NCBI GenBank assembly: GCA_013399305.1
Contig: VXAI01000013.1
Span: 3,803,854 to 3,867,853 of the forward strand
Reading direction: 5' to 3'
Length of the DNA stretch: 64,000 nucleotides
Origin: Rostratula benghalensis
Lineage: Eukaryota > Chordata > Aves > Charadriiformes > Rostratulidae
In this document: positions 1 to 11,370 of the stretch, piece by piece
How the letters are laid out: every line of letters starts with the position of its first letter
Position numbering within the stretch: the stretch's first letter is position 1
The notes under the pieces: generated by a model
Seen by the model: only the letters and a program-made list of their open reading frames with translations
Told to the model about the DNA's origin: nothing
Database searches by the model: none
Translations under genes and position numbers: made by a program

Positions 1-3000
1 GCAGGGAACAAGAAAAACAAAACTATCCCAACACCTCAATGATTCCTGTAAACATTTATGTTGGTAATGTTTAATTACCATTAAATGATCCATGACATTT
101 ACACGATGTCAGTAGTCCCATGGTTGTAAATGCTCTCTAAATGAAGAACAGCCACTTCTCTTTTCAGGAGTATACCGAGGCAAGATCTGCTGTCATTCAA
201 AAATGGGAACAAAAAGTCTAAATTTGTCGTGAAGTTGTTTATTTTTGCAGGTATTCCTATTTTTCTCTTTACTTCTTTTATTTTTAGGGGTATGTGTGTG
301 TGTCTTTGTATTTATCTTCTGCACAGCCTACTCGCTTTAAACCAGCACACACATCCCAGACCATCTAAGGGAATCTATAACCTTTGAAAGAATTGCATCG
401 TGCTGAGTTTCACTAGTGCTTCCTGGGGTGCAGAGAAACCCAGAGAGGCAGCTTTTGTAGAAGGGCCTCAGGGGGATGAGAGAGAATGGTATTGTGCAGT
501 CCCAGGGAATAAGCAGGTTCCATTTTATTAAAGCTTAGGCTGAAGTTTGGCATGAGCACCATGAAGCAGGCTTTGATGGGGGAATGAGATTCAACAGAGC
601 CTGCCCAGGTCTTCGGTGCTGTCCCTGTTGCATATAATAACAACACTTTCTTAGAGTTTCCTGTGGATGAGGGGAATAAAGTACAAATCCATAAAGCGGA
701 GACCTTATTCACTACTGTGTTCAGATGCTAGCCAGAAGAGGGCAGTACTTTTATGTATGCTCTAGCAGGTGTATTGAACTGTATTCTGCCAGCATATTGG
801 ATTTGCTGTGAGATGCATTACAGCATTTGCTAAGGCCAGTAAATTGAGTGATATGATTATAAGTATTTTACCCAACATGTTAATGCACTTAATGAAGTGC
901 AGATAATCGCACTGCTCAATTTATAAGAATTGTCAAACCTCATAATTACTTCCATTATATTGTAGTATTTTATGGATTAAATCCTTTCAGAGCTTATTCA
1001 GGAGGCAGAAATATTATTTAATTTAAGTTAAATTATTTTAATTGCTTAATGTTTCAATTTTTGTTCCAGAATCATTTGTTTTCCAAAGCATAATGTCCCT
1101 TTCGCAGAACTGAGGTGTTGAAGTCAATCTGAAGATATTCTTTGTGTTGCTAAAACATATGTAAAATATGTGTCTTTTTTCTTTTTCCTCTGGTTAGGTG
1201 TAAAGAATTTGGTTTAAAAATGAAGAAGCAATGTACAGAATGGTATTGGCGGCACAACTTTTGCAGACTTAGTTATGGATCCCTTAATGAAGTTAATGGG
1301 CATTTCACAATTAAATCCCTTCATTGTTTTGCTGTTCTAGTTATTCAGATGCACATGAGGTAATAGTGATGTCTGTACAGAGGCTGTTAAGGTCATGAGA
1401 CTCTGAAGATGATTTTCTTCCCATGTGGCCCTTGGTAGAGTCTTGGCACAGTGGGGAGGGGGAGGATTTCAAGTGATGGTGAGTGTTCAATTCAGAGGTA
1501 GAATTACTTCCCAGTTAGAGAGTAATGGTAATGGCTGGTTTTCACAGTAATGTCCATGAAATTAAAAGGTTCATTAACTAAGGTCAGTTTAACTGGAGTT
1601 GTCTTAGCTTTCTTTGTCTCTCTGTAATAAACAATTACAAAGGAGAGAGCTTTCTGAAAGAAGGACATTTGAATGTGGTCATGAAATGTGTAAATGATGG
1701 AAGAGCATCAGTTCCCATATGTGCACTTGCCACAGGCATTGCAAGCCTGTGACAAGCCCCTCTGGGCTACCTGCACCTCAGGTGGCTCTCAGGAGGAGTG
1801 ATGAAAGGCATTCAAGGACTTCTGTGGCAGGTAGAGAGCTGCCTTCTGTTGCCTTCTAAATAACTCTTTTTGCTCATTTGTTATTTTGGTTTTTATACAG
1901 GCATAGAAAAACTTGTGCAGGAGAGAGATTATGTGCAGGCTTAAAAGGCAAAATACATCGTGTCCAAATACTTTTTTTCCCCTAGGTCAATTACAGAGAC
2001 TCTACACAGAAGAAAACAGGAAAAATGAGAAATGAAAGAAGGGAAAGAAAGAACATAAACAAATGGAAAAAATGCTAAGTTAATATTTTTCTGTTATCTA
2101 CTATCAGCCTTTAGTTTACATTATGGTCAGCCTTACAAAATATATAATAAAATGTAGTTATGTTTTCTTAGGCAGTGATACTTTAGGCAGTCTAATGTTT
2201 TGTTGAACAGAGGAGTAAGCCCCTGAATTTTGCTCAGTCTAATTGAATTTATTCATGGGAAGGTAAACAAAAAAAAATTCAAGAACGGGTCTTGACCATT
2301 TTATAAAAGGGACTGTTCAATGCATTTGCTTGAGACAATGTGGGGTCTGACTCAGAAACCCACACGATCCCTTCACGTGCTGTGTTGTTCTTAGGTTTGC
2401 TCAGGCTCTGGGGACAGAACATTGTGCAGGCTCCAAGCTTCAGTTGAGCTTGGCTTCCATATGCCCCATCAAATCATCTTTTTTTACTCAAGCTATGAAT
2501 TTCCCACTTCTTTTGGGTGGTATTCCGATTGATGACTCTCTAATTTTATTCCATCTTAAATGGATTTATTCAAATGAAAACGCCTCTTTAGTAAATGTTC
2601 CTTTTGGTGATGCACAAAATCCTTATGCTCTAGCTCACTCTGCCTTAACTAGCAGAAATGAAATACATCCACAAATATTGTTTTTTCACTCCAGTTATGA
2701 GATATGATTTTCAAATAGAACTCAGAATGCAGATCTAACTTGGAGAGTGTATTCTATACTAAGTCAACTTTTCAGTTAGAAGTTTCCTATTGAAACAGTT
2801 GTAGTTTTGTGGACTATAGGACAGATCAGATTTCATCTCTGACTGCTTTTGTGGACTTTTGGTCAATCAACTAATAAAACCAGAATATAGATAACAAAAA
2901 GTTTTATGTAATATGAATAATTCGCTTCTGCAAGTGAGCTCAAACCGTAGTTATTGGTGCAACAGAGATTTTGTGTCTCCAAACTTCCTATCAGGAGGTA

Positions 3001-5708
3001 TTACAGTATTATGAGATCTTCACAGTTCACTGTTTTAGCAATCTGTGCCATGTGCAGTTGAGAGCACGGTGAGAGAGTTTACACAGCAATGTTGCTTTTG
3101 CTTACCCAACATTATTAATTCTCTACTACAAGTGCTGAATTTCGCACCATTCTAATTCATTCCTTTCCACGGATGTGAATAAATAGATTTTAAGACAGTG
3201 AAGGAATACAAATAAGACTGATGCCACTAACAGCCAGCATGATGAGATACCAAGATTAGCCTCAGCCTTTTCCTGATTAATTTACTCCATGAACTTTTTA
3301 TTCTTGATGAAATTATTGTTCACTGCTTACAAAATGGAAGATAAAGCAATCATTCCGTTGCAGAGGCAATGTGAGGGCATAGAGGGCAAGAATCTATAAT
3401 TTGTGCAAAAAAACCCCCAAAATAAAACAAGGGATGCATTGTGTTGATGATAAAGAGGAATTAAAGATGAAGAATAGAGAATGACTTATGTAGTATAAGA
3501 TATCATGAGCTGTATCCCTGTTGGAGCCCCAGATGGCCTTCCAGCTGTTCTCTTTTCCCAGACAACTTAACTCTTAAACACCCAAATTCAGTCCTTTGAA
3601 AGCTCCCGCTGGAGGTTTCTGGCTAAAAGCAGTCCATGTTCTCAACTCTGCTGAAGTTCTCAGAGAAACACTGGCTGTGATCAGGAGGCTGATTTAGTTC
3701 TTTATAATATCATGGTTGTCAGGGCTTCCTCGCTCTTGCATGAGAGCCTGGGGTGATTCTAGAGCCAGTGGATGGTGATATTTGGGGGATGTGTGAATGC
3801 TCTCTCCAAGCTGGCTGTAGCCAGAGCCTACCTGGCTGGGAGGGGTGTTTTGTATGTGACTATAAGCCACAGGCACTCTCAGAAAGTGTGCAAAAATGAA
3901 AATGATTTGCGGAAATGAGTTCACAAGTGTGGCCTATAAGTTTGGTATCTCTAAGGTTGAGGGTGTGTAAGCAGGCACACAGGCTAAGATGCACATTCTC
4001 AGAGACACACAGAGAGAACAACATTTGTAAGTTCAGAGTCTTATCTGGCAGAAAATAAAATACAGGAACATGAATGTACAAACATTTATTTTCTCATAGG
4101 GCTACTTAAAAATAGTTACTGTTAAAATAGGATTTCTGCTATGAACAAAGATTCATACCTGTTGTCAGTCCTTTGATAATTGACTGAGCCCTTTTCTTTC
4201 TTGTATGAGTAAAGTGAGGTGAATTATACCTGTCCTTAATTTTTACAGTGAGTTGAATCAATGTTTCTGGTGCTGGGTTTGAAATTCCTTGCTCTGTTTT
4301 CTTTTTCTTTTCCTCTTTTCTTGTATTTCTCCCTCTCTTTTGCTATGAGCAGGCCCCATATTTATCTTAAAAAACAAAGCTAACATTGATTCTAATGGGG
4401 TGTTTTTAGATTTACATGTGTTAACAAAAAGGTGCTCAGTGCTCTGCTGCAGAAGGAGGGAAGAGTAATATGAGGATGAGATCTTCCTCTGCATTTTTCT
4501 GTTGACTGCCTAAACTCTCTAGAGAGTCAATTTAAGTGGACTGAGGAGTCCCCATTTGGGCTCAGACATTTAAAATTTCAATCAGGCTGTGCCTAACTTA
4601 ATCATCTCATTAGCAGGATTGTATTCCATCCCATGTGTATTCTGTGCCCATAGAAGAACTCTTGTAGCAAAGGAATTGGTGAGTTTTGATCAATCCATTA
4701 TTTAATATTATGAAATGCAGACACCATTTCATTTAAGGGAAGGGATAGCAAATGTCTGAGTTTTTCTTGGAAGAGAGGTCAGTGAAATTTAATTATGATT
4801 AAAGTAATCATCCAGAATTCACAAAACACGAGAGCCTTAATGTAGCAGAATGAGGTCTAATCAAAGGTCCAGATAGCTCAAGTCTCTGCAAAAGCAGTTT
4901 GCAGAAAAAACCCTAAGGAACAGGTTGTATGTGCAAAGTGATTCACTAGGATTTCCTAGACCATGGAGTGTAGCTGAACCATTTTACTTAATAGCCATTT
5001 GATCAATCTGTGCTCCCTGAATTTATTCAATTTTCGTAGGAGCCTGAGAGCAGATAAAAGGCTTTGGGATTTTCTAAACTGCAGATATCTCTGGTTATAA
5101 ACATTAAAGCAACAAGAACTTATGTGAGACAGGGCATAATGTAGTCTCATTAACTATGGCTTGGTATTTCATGGTTGAATTGGTTGAGATCTCTGATTAA
5201 AGATTTATCTGGTTTTGGGGATTTTTGAAATGGCACTGTCCTGTGTAGGTGCTAGGGTGTCTAGCAAAAGCTGAAACTAGCCTTACCCTCAGTGAGACCG
5301 CTAAATGGGTCTCTTGTCTCTAATCAGCCTTGTGCTTTCTCAAAAGATGTATGTACTTAATAAACTTTTGGACCTCTATGCCTATGTCAACTTTGGCAGA
5401 ACTCTGCAAAAGGCTGTTAGACTTCAAGCAATATGCCTGAAAAAGGCTACATTGAATTCACACAGAATAGGATAGTATGATTGCATAAGCTCTGTTTCTT
5501 AAAAATCTTTAAAAAAAAATCGGGATGTGCAAACCATGCCAATAGTGCGGCCAAAACTCCATTTGTCGCATTAAATGAGTGGCCCCTTCTTCACCCCTGA
5601 AATGAAAGCTGTTGTAGTAAATACTGCATTTTTTCTCCTTACAAAGTAAGTATTGGAGATAAAAAGGGAAAAAAAAATTCTTTCTAATGTTAGCTCTCCC
5701 CAAAAAGG
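1..5708. other. unassigned A/T-rich non-coding DNA
   Basis: I see no gene, RNA gene or recognisable transposon here. The longest open frames on either strand are under about 100 codons, have no recognisable protein family, and are what chance gives in DNA of this composition. The minus-strand frame at 413-712 has fairly ordinary amino-acid composition, but I found no splice context or family match to support it. Short homopolymers and purine-rich runs (for example around 2000-2060) are present but unremarkable. Confidence 0.6.
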
Positions 5709-5769
5709 GATAAAGGAATAAATAAAGGAATAAATAAAGGAATTCCCAATAAAGGAATCAAATGAAGGA
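5709..5769. repeat. short tandem repeat, unit near AAATAAAGGAAT
   Basis: About four imperfect copies of a 12-13 base unit containing AATAAAGGAAT lie head to tail. The array is interrupted once by TTCCC and decays into ATGAAGGA at its right end. It is a simple low-copy minisatellite-like array with no sign of function. AATAAA occurs repeatedly in the unit, but with no transcript evidence it should not be read as a set of poly(A) signals. Confidence 0.85.
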
Positions 5770-8700
5770 TTTTATTTATCCATGATTTATACACTGTTTA
5801 CAAGACCCTGAAAACCATCAGTGCCTATATCTTTCATGCATAGCAATATTTACCTTCCCTATAGTATTTGTGGCATTCAGAACACAGCGTGCCACAATGT
5901 AAATATCACAGTAACTGTAAGTACTGTGTATGATAAATGTCAAGATTTTAATTGCACCTACTAAGCCACAGGCGTCTTATTGCTGTTTTGGAAGAAGCAT
6001 GCAATGAGCAGCTCCCCGGGAAGTTCAGTGATGAAGGGATTCATCAACATAGTTTACCTGATGCTGCTTTATGGGTGAAAGCATTCATATGTAGCTTTAG
6101 GATGCAAACCCCAGAACCTTGGAAAAGGAAAAATAAGAGGAGGAATGTGTTTCTGTGATAGTGTCCCTCCCACATACACAGCAATTTAATATCACCATAG
6201 TTAAATAAACTGTCAGTGCCATAAAGTGCCTTTTGCCTAGATGCTGCCTAACCTTTGCAGGATAAAAATAAAGAGGCCATTGTCGAAGACTGCAGCTGGA
6301 AACAATACAGGAATTTAACTCCTGACACTATTCTCAGCTGGTTTAAGAGTGTTTTATTCAACTGTGAACAGAATTTAGTTCTTGCTATACAGGTCTGAGT
6401 TGGTCCCTCACAGTTCTGAATTTTGTGGGCGTTTTTCACGTAGCTAAGGTCTGCCTGAGGAACAGGTGAGTTTGTACTAGGACAGGTGAAAGGTCTCAAC
6501 AATGTGCTAAGCACAAACTTCCATGTCACTTCTACCACTGTAGCTGTTAAAGACCAGATGCATCCATTGCGGATGTGTGATTGAGGTGAAGTTGCAGAAG
6601 GTTCAATGTTATCTCCTTCTTCTGTCACCGCAGATTAAAAGAAAAAAAGAATTGTTTTTTACCTGGGTCCTTTTTATAACACTCCTTTCTGACCATTCCT
6701 TAATTCTCCAGAATGAGCATAATGGTTTTCCTCTGGACTGATCTTGGCCTGATGCAAAAGTTTACCATAGGGCTAAAGAGACTTTAATGCTCTTCTCCTC
6801 ACATTAGCCCAAGATGTGCTGGCCTGTGCTCCTGCATTAGCAGCTCATACACATGTGTCTTTTGCCTCAGCTCCTCCAAAGCAAGATAAAAACTGAAGTA
6901 TTGAGCTCTGTGGTTCAGGAGTGTTTTTATGTTGCCTTGTTCCTTCTCCCTCAAGGGCGTTTCTCTCCTTGCCTATACCTTCCAATTCTGTGACTAGACA
7001 GCTGCAGGATAGCACTGGATGTAAAAAAATCAGACCTGAACCTTAGTAAAAAGAGGTCTTAGAAAGCAAATTTGCAACTCAGCTGTGAATAAAAATTCCC
7101 TGTAAGCTCTCAGCTCCTGTCAGTGGCTTTTATGTGTTCATCCCAGGGGCAAAATTGCACTGCAGGCATTTTATGTTCTTCCGTTGCATTATGCGAATTG
7201 CAGTAATGCTTTGCTGTTACTTCTTTGGCCTGCTGGTTTTTGGAAAGTGTTTGGAGGTAGTCCTTAAACTTTTTGTTGTTACTGGGTGGGCACTTAAAGT
7301 GATGTTCAATGGATCTATTGCCAGACTGTGTGCTGTCACTGGGAATAGGCTGGAGGACCTATCCAGTTCCATCTAATCCCATGTTCCTGTGCACCCAAGC
7401 ATAGTGTCCTCTGAATGACAGAAGCATATAACAAAGCTGTTCTTTTCTGGGCAGGCAGAAATTTTCCAGCTTTGTTAGGATTTCTCAGGAGAATTAAGTC
7501 TGTTACAGGTGACTAGAGAAATATTGATTGTGTTGGTCATATTCTCAAGTTAGTTTTTTAAAGAGATTTTTCATAACATTTAAATGATATTATTACTCCT
7601 TTTCGAGAGCACCTAATTGCACTATACATCATCTGACTGCATGGAAAAAATATGCTGAAATCTGGAAATGGATGAAAATAAATGCTTGTGTTAGCCCCAG
7701 AGCATAATAGTTTGTTCTAAAGAACATCTTTAATTCTTTACACCATAGGAGAAGGGGAAAAGCTGGATTCTATTTATATCCCTTATAATTCTGCCCCAGT
7801 GACTTTCAGCACATTGTTTTGTTGTGTTAGGTGCTCATGTTCAATTATGGAAATGATGCTTTAGGAAGTAGCTCTTTTTAATAAAATGTGTAGAATTTAT
7901 GAAGAAAACAGGCTGATCATCTCTGTAAGGTGACAGAGGCAGAATAAACAATTCGGAAGTAATGTTAAGGTATTCTGTAGCTTTCAGTTGGATTCTGGCT
8001 CACAGAAGGACTGTCTGCTATACATGTGTGAATAGGCACTGCAGGTACTTGCTGTTGCCTGCATTAGGATCCCTGGGTCTGACAGCACTGAAAAATTTAG
8101 CCAGGTAGCTTGGATATGTCTGCCTCAACAATGTTTGCCAACCACCAAGTATATCCTGCTTTTAGCTAGTAGAAACCAGAGCCAGAGTATAAATGCAGGT
8201 ACTGTGCTTTATATTTTAATTAAGAGTAGTTTTTGATACTTGCTGTGTCTGGGTGATTTCTTTAGACTGATTACATTGGTTGTGTAAAGAACAAGAGGCA
8301 GGACATACTCTTGTGGTTTGCCAAACTAGCTACAAGAACCTCTAAGTGTTACTCTGTAGAACAGGAATATCTGTGAGGAAAAGGGCCTTCTGAGACGTAT
8401 TGAAAGTAAAGGAGAAAATACATATTTAAAAGGCTTTCTCAGCTTGTCATGATAGGTTCCGAGCATGGCAGTGAGGTAAAAAACATATCCTGTAACTGCC
8501 TCTCAGAGGCAATGTGGCAAATGTTAATAATGACATCCCCTCACTTGGTAACTGCAGAAGAGCAGGCATATGACATTCATTTTTCTTTATGCTGAGGCAC
8601 ATGATACAACATGCAGAATCCCCTATTGCTTTCTTGCAGAATGTGACCTCTTGATGTGACAGCAAGAATGATCTAACTCAACACGAGAGTTTACGATGTC

Positions 8701-10615
8701 TGGCATAATGAAATGGGCCATACTGGAAACATTTTCCTTCAAAGCTTGTTGAATATAATCTGTTCCATCTGCCTGTTGAAACCCTGATGCTCTGATATTT
8801 TCAGTAAGAACAGCTCGTGTGAAGCTGCCTATCAAGAAATATTCATAGAAAATAATTGGATACACCAGTTTTGAAACACGAGTCTAAGAACTGCAGACTA
8901 ATTGTGTCAGTATTCAAGCATAAGAAGAGACAAAATTCAATGAATAAATGATTCATCATTAATTACTGCCATTTCACGGGCACTGAGAGTATGGTAGGCA
9001 CGTGCAAACCTTGCCCAAAGATCATCGAATAAAAAAGAATGTGTTCCTGATGACTGCATGAATTAGGTGCAGTTATCAGCAGCAAAAGGATAGAAAAATG
9101 TTATTTGTGAGAAGTTTGTTATTAAATTGTTTTTTAAGCTAAATCACTCAGTTACTTTCTGAAGTCAGTCTTCTCTTTTGCCTCACCCAACCTATCTTGG
9201 TTCTTCTACTGTACCTGTCTGTTCTTTGGCTTCCATCTTGAGACATTTCTGCACTTCTGTGACTAGTTATGTCTTCAGAACCAATGCAATGCAGCTGAAT
9301 GTGCTATATTTTGTGGATGTGGCAGAAGAATCTGGTTTTGCAGAATTATGGGATATCAGGGCTGTGCATCTAACATTACAAAATGTACATATAGCTATTT
9401 TTTAAAATAACATTATTGGAACATTTTCTGTGGCTTTATAGAGATTAATTTATTTACAGTTTTGTGATTGATTGAAATATTCATGTCATTAATAAAGCTT
9501 CTGCTCTTGAGGTGTTTGCATTCATGTAAAATGTGTTCAACGCCCTTCCATGATAGGGGATGCAAAGTTACAGAAATATCACATGGAAAATTCCAATATT
9601 TCAATGGCTTTAATGACAGTGTCATTTGAACAAAATTAACAACTCCATGCACTATGGCTTTGTACCACTCTATAACATTTAATTTTGTTGGTGATGATTA
9701 CAACAGTCAGTGCATGCACTGATGCCATGAGTAGCAGCTGTCACACAATATCATTGGGAACAAATTTTCCTTTGACTGTAGAATGTGATCTGCAACTAAA
9801 GAAAATGTGGAGCTGAGAATCTGGGAAAATACAAACTGTGGTGAATTTGGACCCTTTCTGGCAGCCAAAGGAATAGTGGACCTGATGGTATCTGGTGATA
9901 GAAATGCACAAATTTTAATTCAAATGGAAATTGCTTCCTGGGTGTGCTATATACAGATGATTTACAGCTTTATAATCTATTATGGCAGTCCCTAGAAAAT
10001 GTCCGTAAAGAAGTAAAACTGGGTTTGTTCTGAACTGTGGTGAAAATATTTTTTTCAACAATCCTAATCTTTGAGTTCAATTATACAATTTTGATATAAA
10101 GAACAAATGGAGGCACTGCATAAAATCTTTGTTGAGACAGCTAAACTGAACTGTAAAAAAAGAAATATATGGGAGAAGATGGCATGATTAAAGAATTACA
10201 AGCCTTCACGGAAGTGAATTTCAAGAGGTATGAAAGACTTGGGCTGTATAAAACTGAGGTCTTATCTGCCACTGCAGAAATCAGTCAAGGTGCCCATCTG
10301 TCTGGCCTACTGGCATCACAATACAGCACAGTGATGCCCAAAGGCTTATCTGAGCCTCAGTAAAATCACATATGTCTTCATCTTATGTGTGGAGGGAAAT
10401 CTTGCTTTGGAATCTGAACACATTGAAATTTGAGGTCATTAACATTAAGATACTGGTTTATAAACACTGAAAATATTTAAATCGTCACAGTTGCCTATAG
10501 ATGTTCCTGAAATTCCGAAGTGCTGGTAACTGATGTGTTTAGGAAACATCCTGTCATAACAGTAAGTCCTACAGAGAGTGATCTTTAAGTTATCCCTTCT
10601 CAGTTTGTTGGTCAC
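5770..10615. other. unassigned non-coding DNA
   Basis: No gene or clear transposon was recognised. A minus-strand open frame at 6248-6628 runs 126 codons but begins at GTG, has no known family and no convincing acceptor or donor. A stretch near 7340-7395 loosely resembles a decayed CR1 3' end but is too divergent to call. A 16-bp palindrome lies at 9707-9722. Confidence 0.55.
9707..9722. other. 16-bp perfect palindrome
   Basis: TCAGTGCATGCACTGA equals its own reverse complement, with no spacer and no extension of symmetry on either side. Palindromes of this length can be binding sites for dimeric proteins, but a few are expected by chance in 64 kb. Nothing nearby (no gene, no promoter motif) suggests a role. 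Confidence 0.8.
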
Positions 10616-10764
10616 TGTGGTTGGCTGATCCTGACTGGACACCAGGTTCCCACCAAGCTGCTTTATCACTCCCCTCTCCTCAGCTGATTGAGATAAGGGC
10701 CAGGAGATTATTAATCAATTACCATCACAGGCAACACAGACTCATCTTTGGGAAGTTAGTTTAA

Positions 10765-10770
10765 TTTATT
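10765..10770 (-). promoter_or_regulatory. AATAAA poly(A) signal of the LTR
   Basis: A minus-strand AATAAA follows TGATTTGATTGCT and precedes TTAAACTAA, the same context I recall in this avian LTR family. It sits about 150 bases before the LTR's downstream edge, consistent with an R/U5 polyadenylation signal. Confidence 0.55.
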
Positions 10771-11181
10771 AGCAATCAAATCAGAGTAGCATAAGGAGAA
10801 ATAAAACCAAATCTTAAAAAATCCTTCCTCCCACACCTCTCTTCTTCCCAGCCTTTCCTTTACTTCTCTACCTCTTCCTACCTCAGCAGTGCAGGGGGGT
10901 TGAGAACTGAGGTTGCTGCCACTTCTTCTCACATTATCACTCCTTCCTCATTAGAGGAGGACTCCTAATACTCTTCCTCTACTCCAGCATGGGGTCCCTC
11001 CCACGGGAAGCAGATCTCTGTGAACGTCTCTAACATGAATCCTTCCCATGGGATGCAGTCTCCTCTCCCTCCTTCTTCACTGATCTTGGTGTCTGCAGAG
11101 TTGTTCTCTTTCATATTCACACTTCTTTCTCCAGTTGCAACTGCTTTTGCCCAGCAATTTCCCCTCCTCCCACCCCGTTCC

Positions 11182-11192
11182 TTCATAAATAT
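11182..11192 (-). promoter_or_regulatory. TATA-like box of the LTR
   Basis: On the minus strand the sequence ATATTTATGAA lies about 180 bases inside the LTR, where a U3 promoter TATA element is expected. It is preceded by GATAAC and followed by G/C-rich transcribed-region sequence. Position within a recognised LTR is the main evidence; activity today is unknown. Confidence 0.5.
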
Positions 11193-11370
11193 GTTATCAC
11201 AGGAGCGTTACACTGCTGTTGATGGGCTCAGACTTGGCCAGCAGCAGATCCATCTTGGAGCCAGCTGGCATCAGCTCTTCTGGATATGGGGAAAGTTTCT
11301 GGCAGCTTCTCACAGAAGCCACCCCTGTAGCCCCTTGCTATCAAAACCTTGTCACACAAACACAATGTCA

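Larger units (their letters stand above)
10616..11370 (-). mobile_element. endogenous retroviral LTR, ERVL-like, probably solo
   Basis: Read on the minus strand, this roughly 755-bp block matches my memory of an abundant avian ERVL-type LTR. Its start encodes the GTTTGTGTGRCAAGG segment, followed by the GCTACAGGGGTGGCTTCTGTGAG segment region at about 11300-11335. A TATA-like ATATTTATGAA lies at 11182-11192 and an AATAAA at 10765-10770. The low-coordinate edge reads TGTGG on the plus strand, so the LTR ends in CCACA. The high edge is near 11366-11370. GTCAC occurs just outside the low edge (10611-10615) and again at 11367-11371, which would be a 5-bp target duplication, but the exact register is uncertain. 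No primer-binding site, gag, pol or env follows on either side, so this looks like a solo LTR left by recombination. Open frames inside it are not genes. The family name was not verified. Confidence 0.82.

Noticed and set aside
6248..6628. 126-codon minus-strand open frame
   Set aside because: It starts at GTG, has no recognisable domain and no convincing splice acceptor or donor. This length is compatible with chance in 128 kb of strand sequence.
7330..7400. Possible decayed CR1 3' end (GGCTGGAGGACCTATCCAG followed by TTCCATCTAATCCCATG)
   Set aside because: The resemblance to the GGTTGGACTAGATGACC...TTCCA segment is short and needs several gaps, with no tail 8-mers or ORF2 landmarks beside it.
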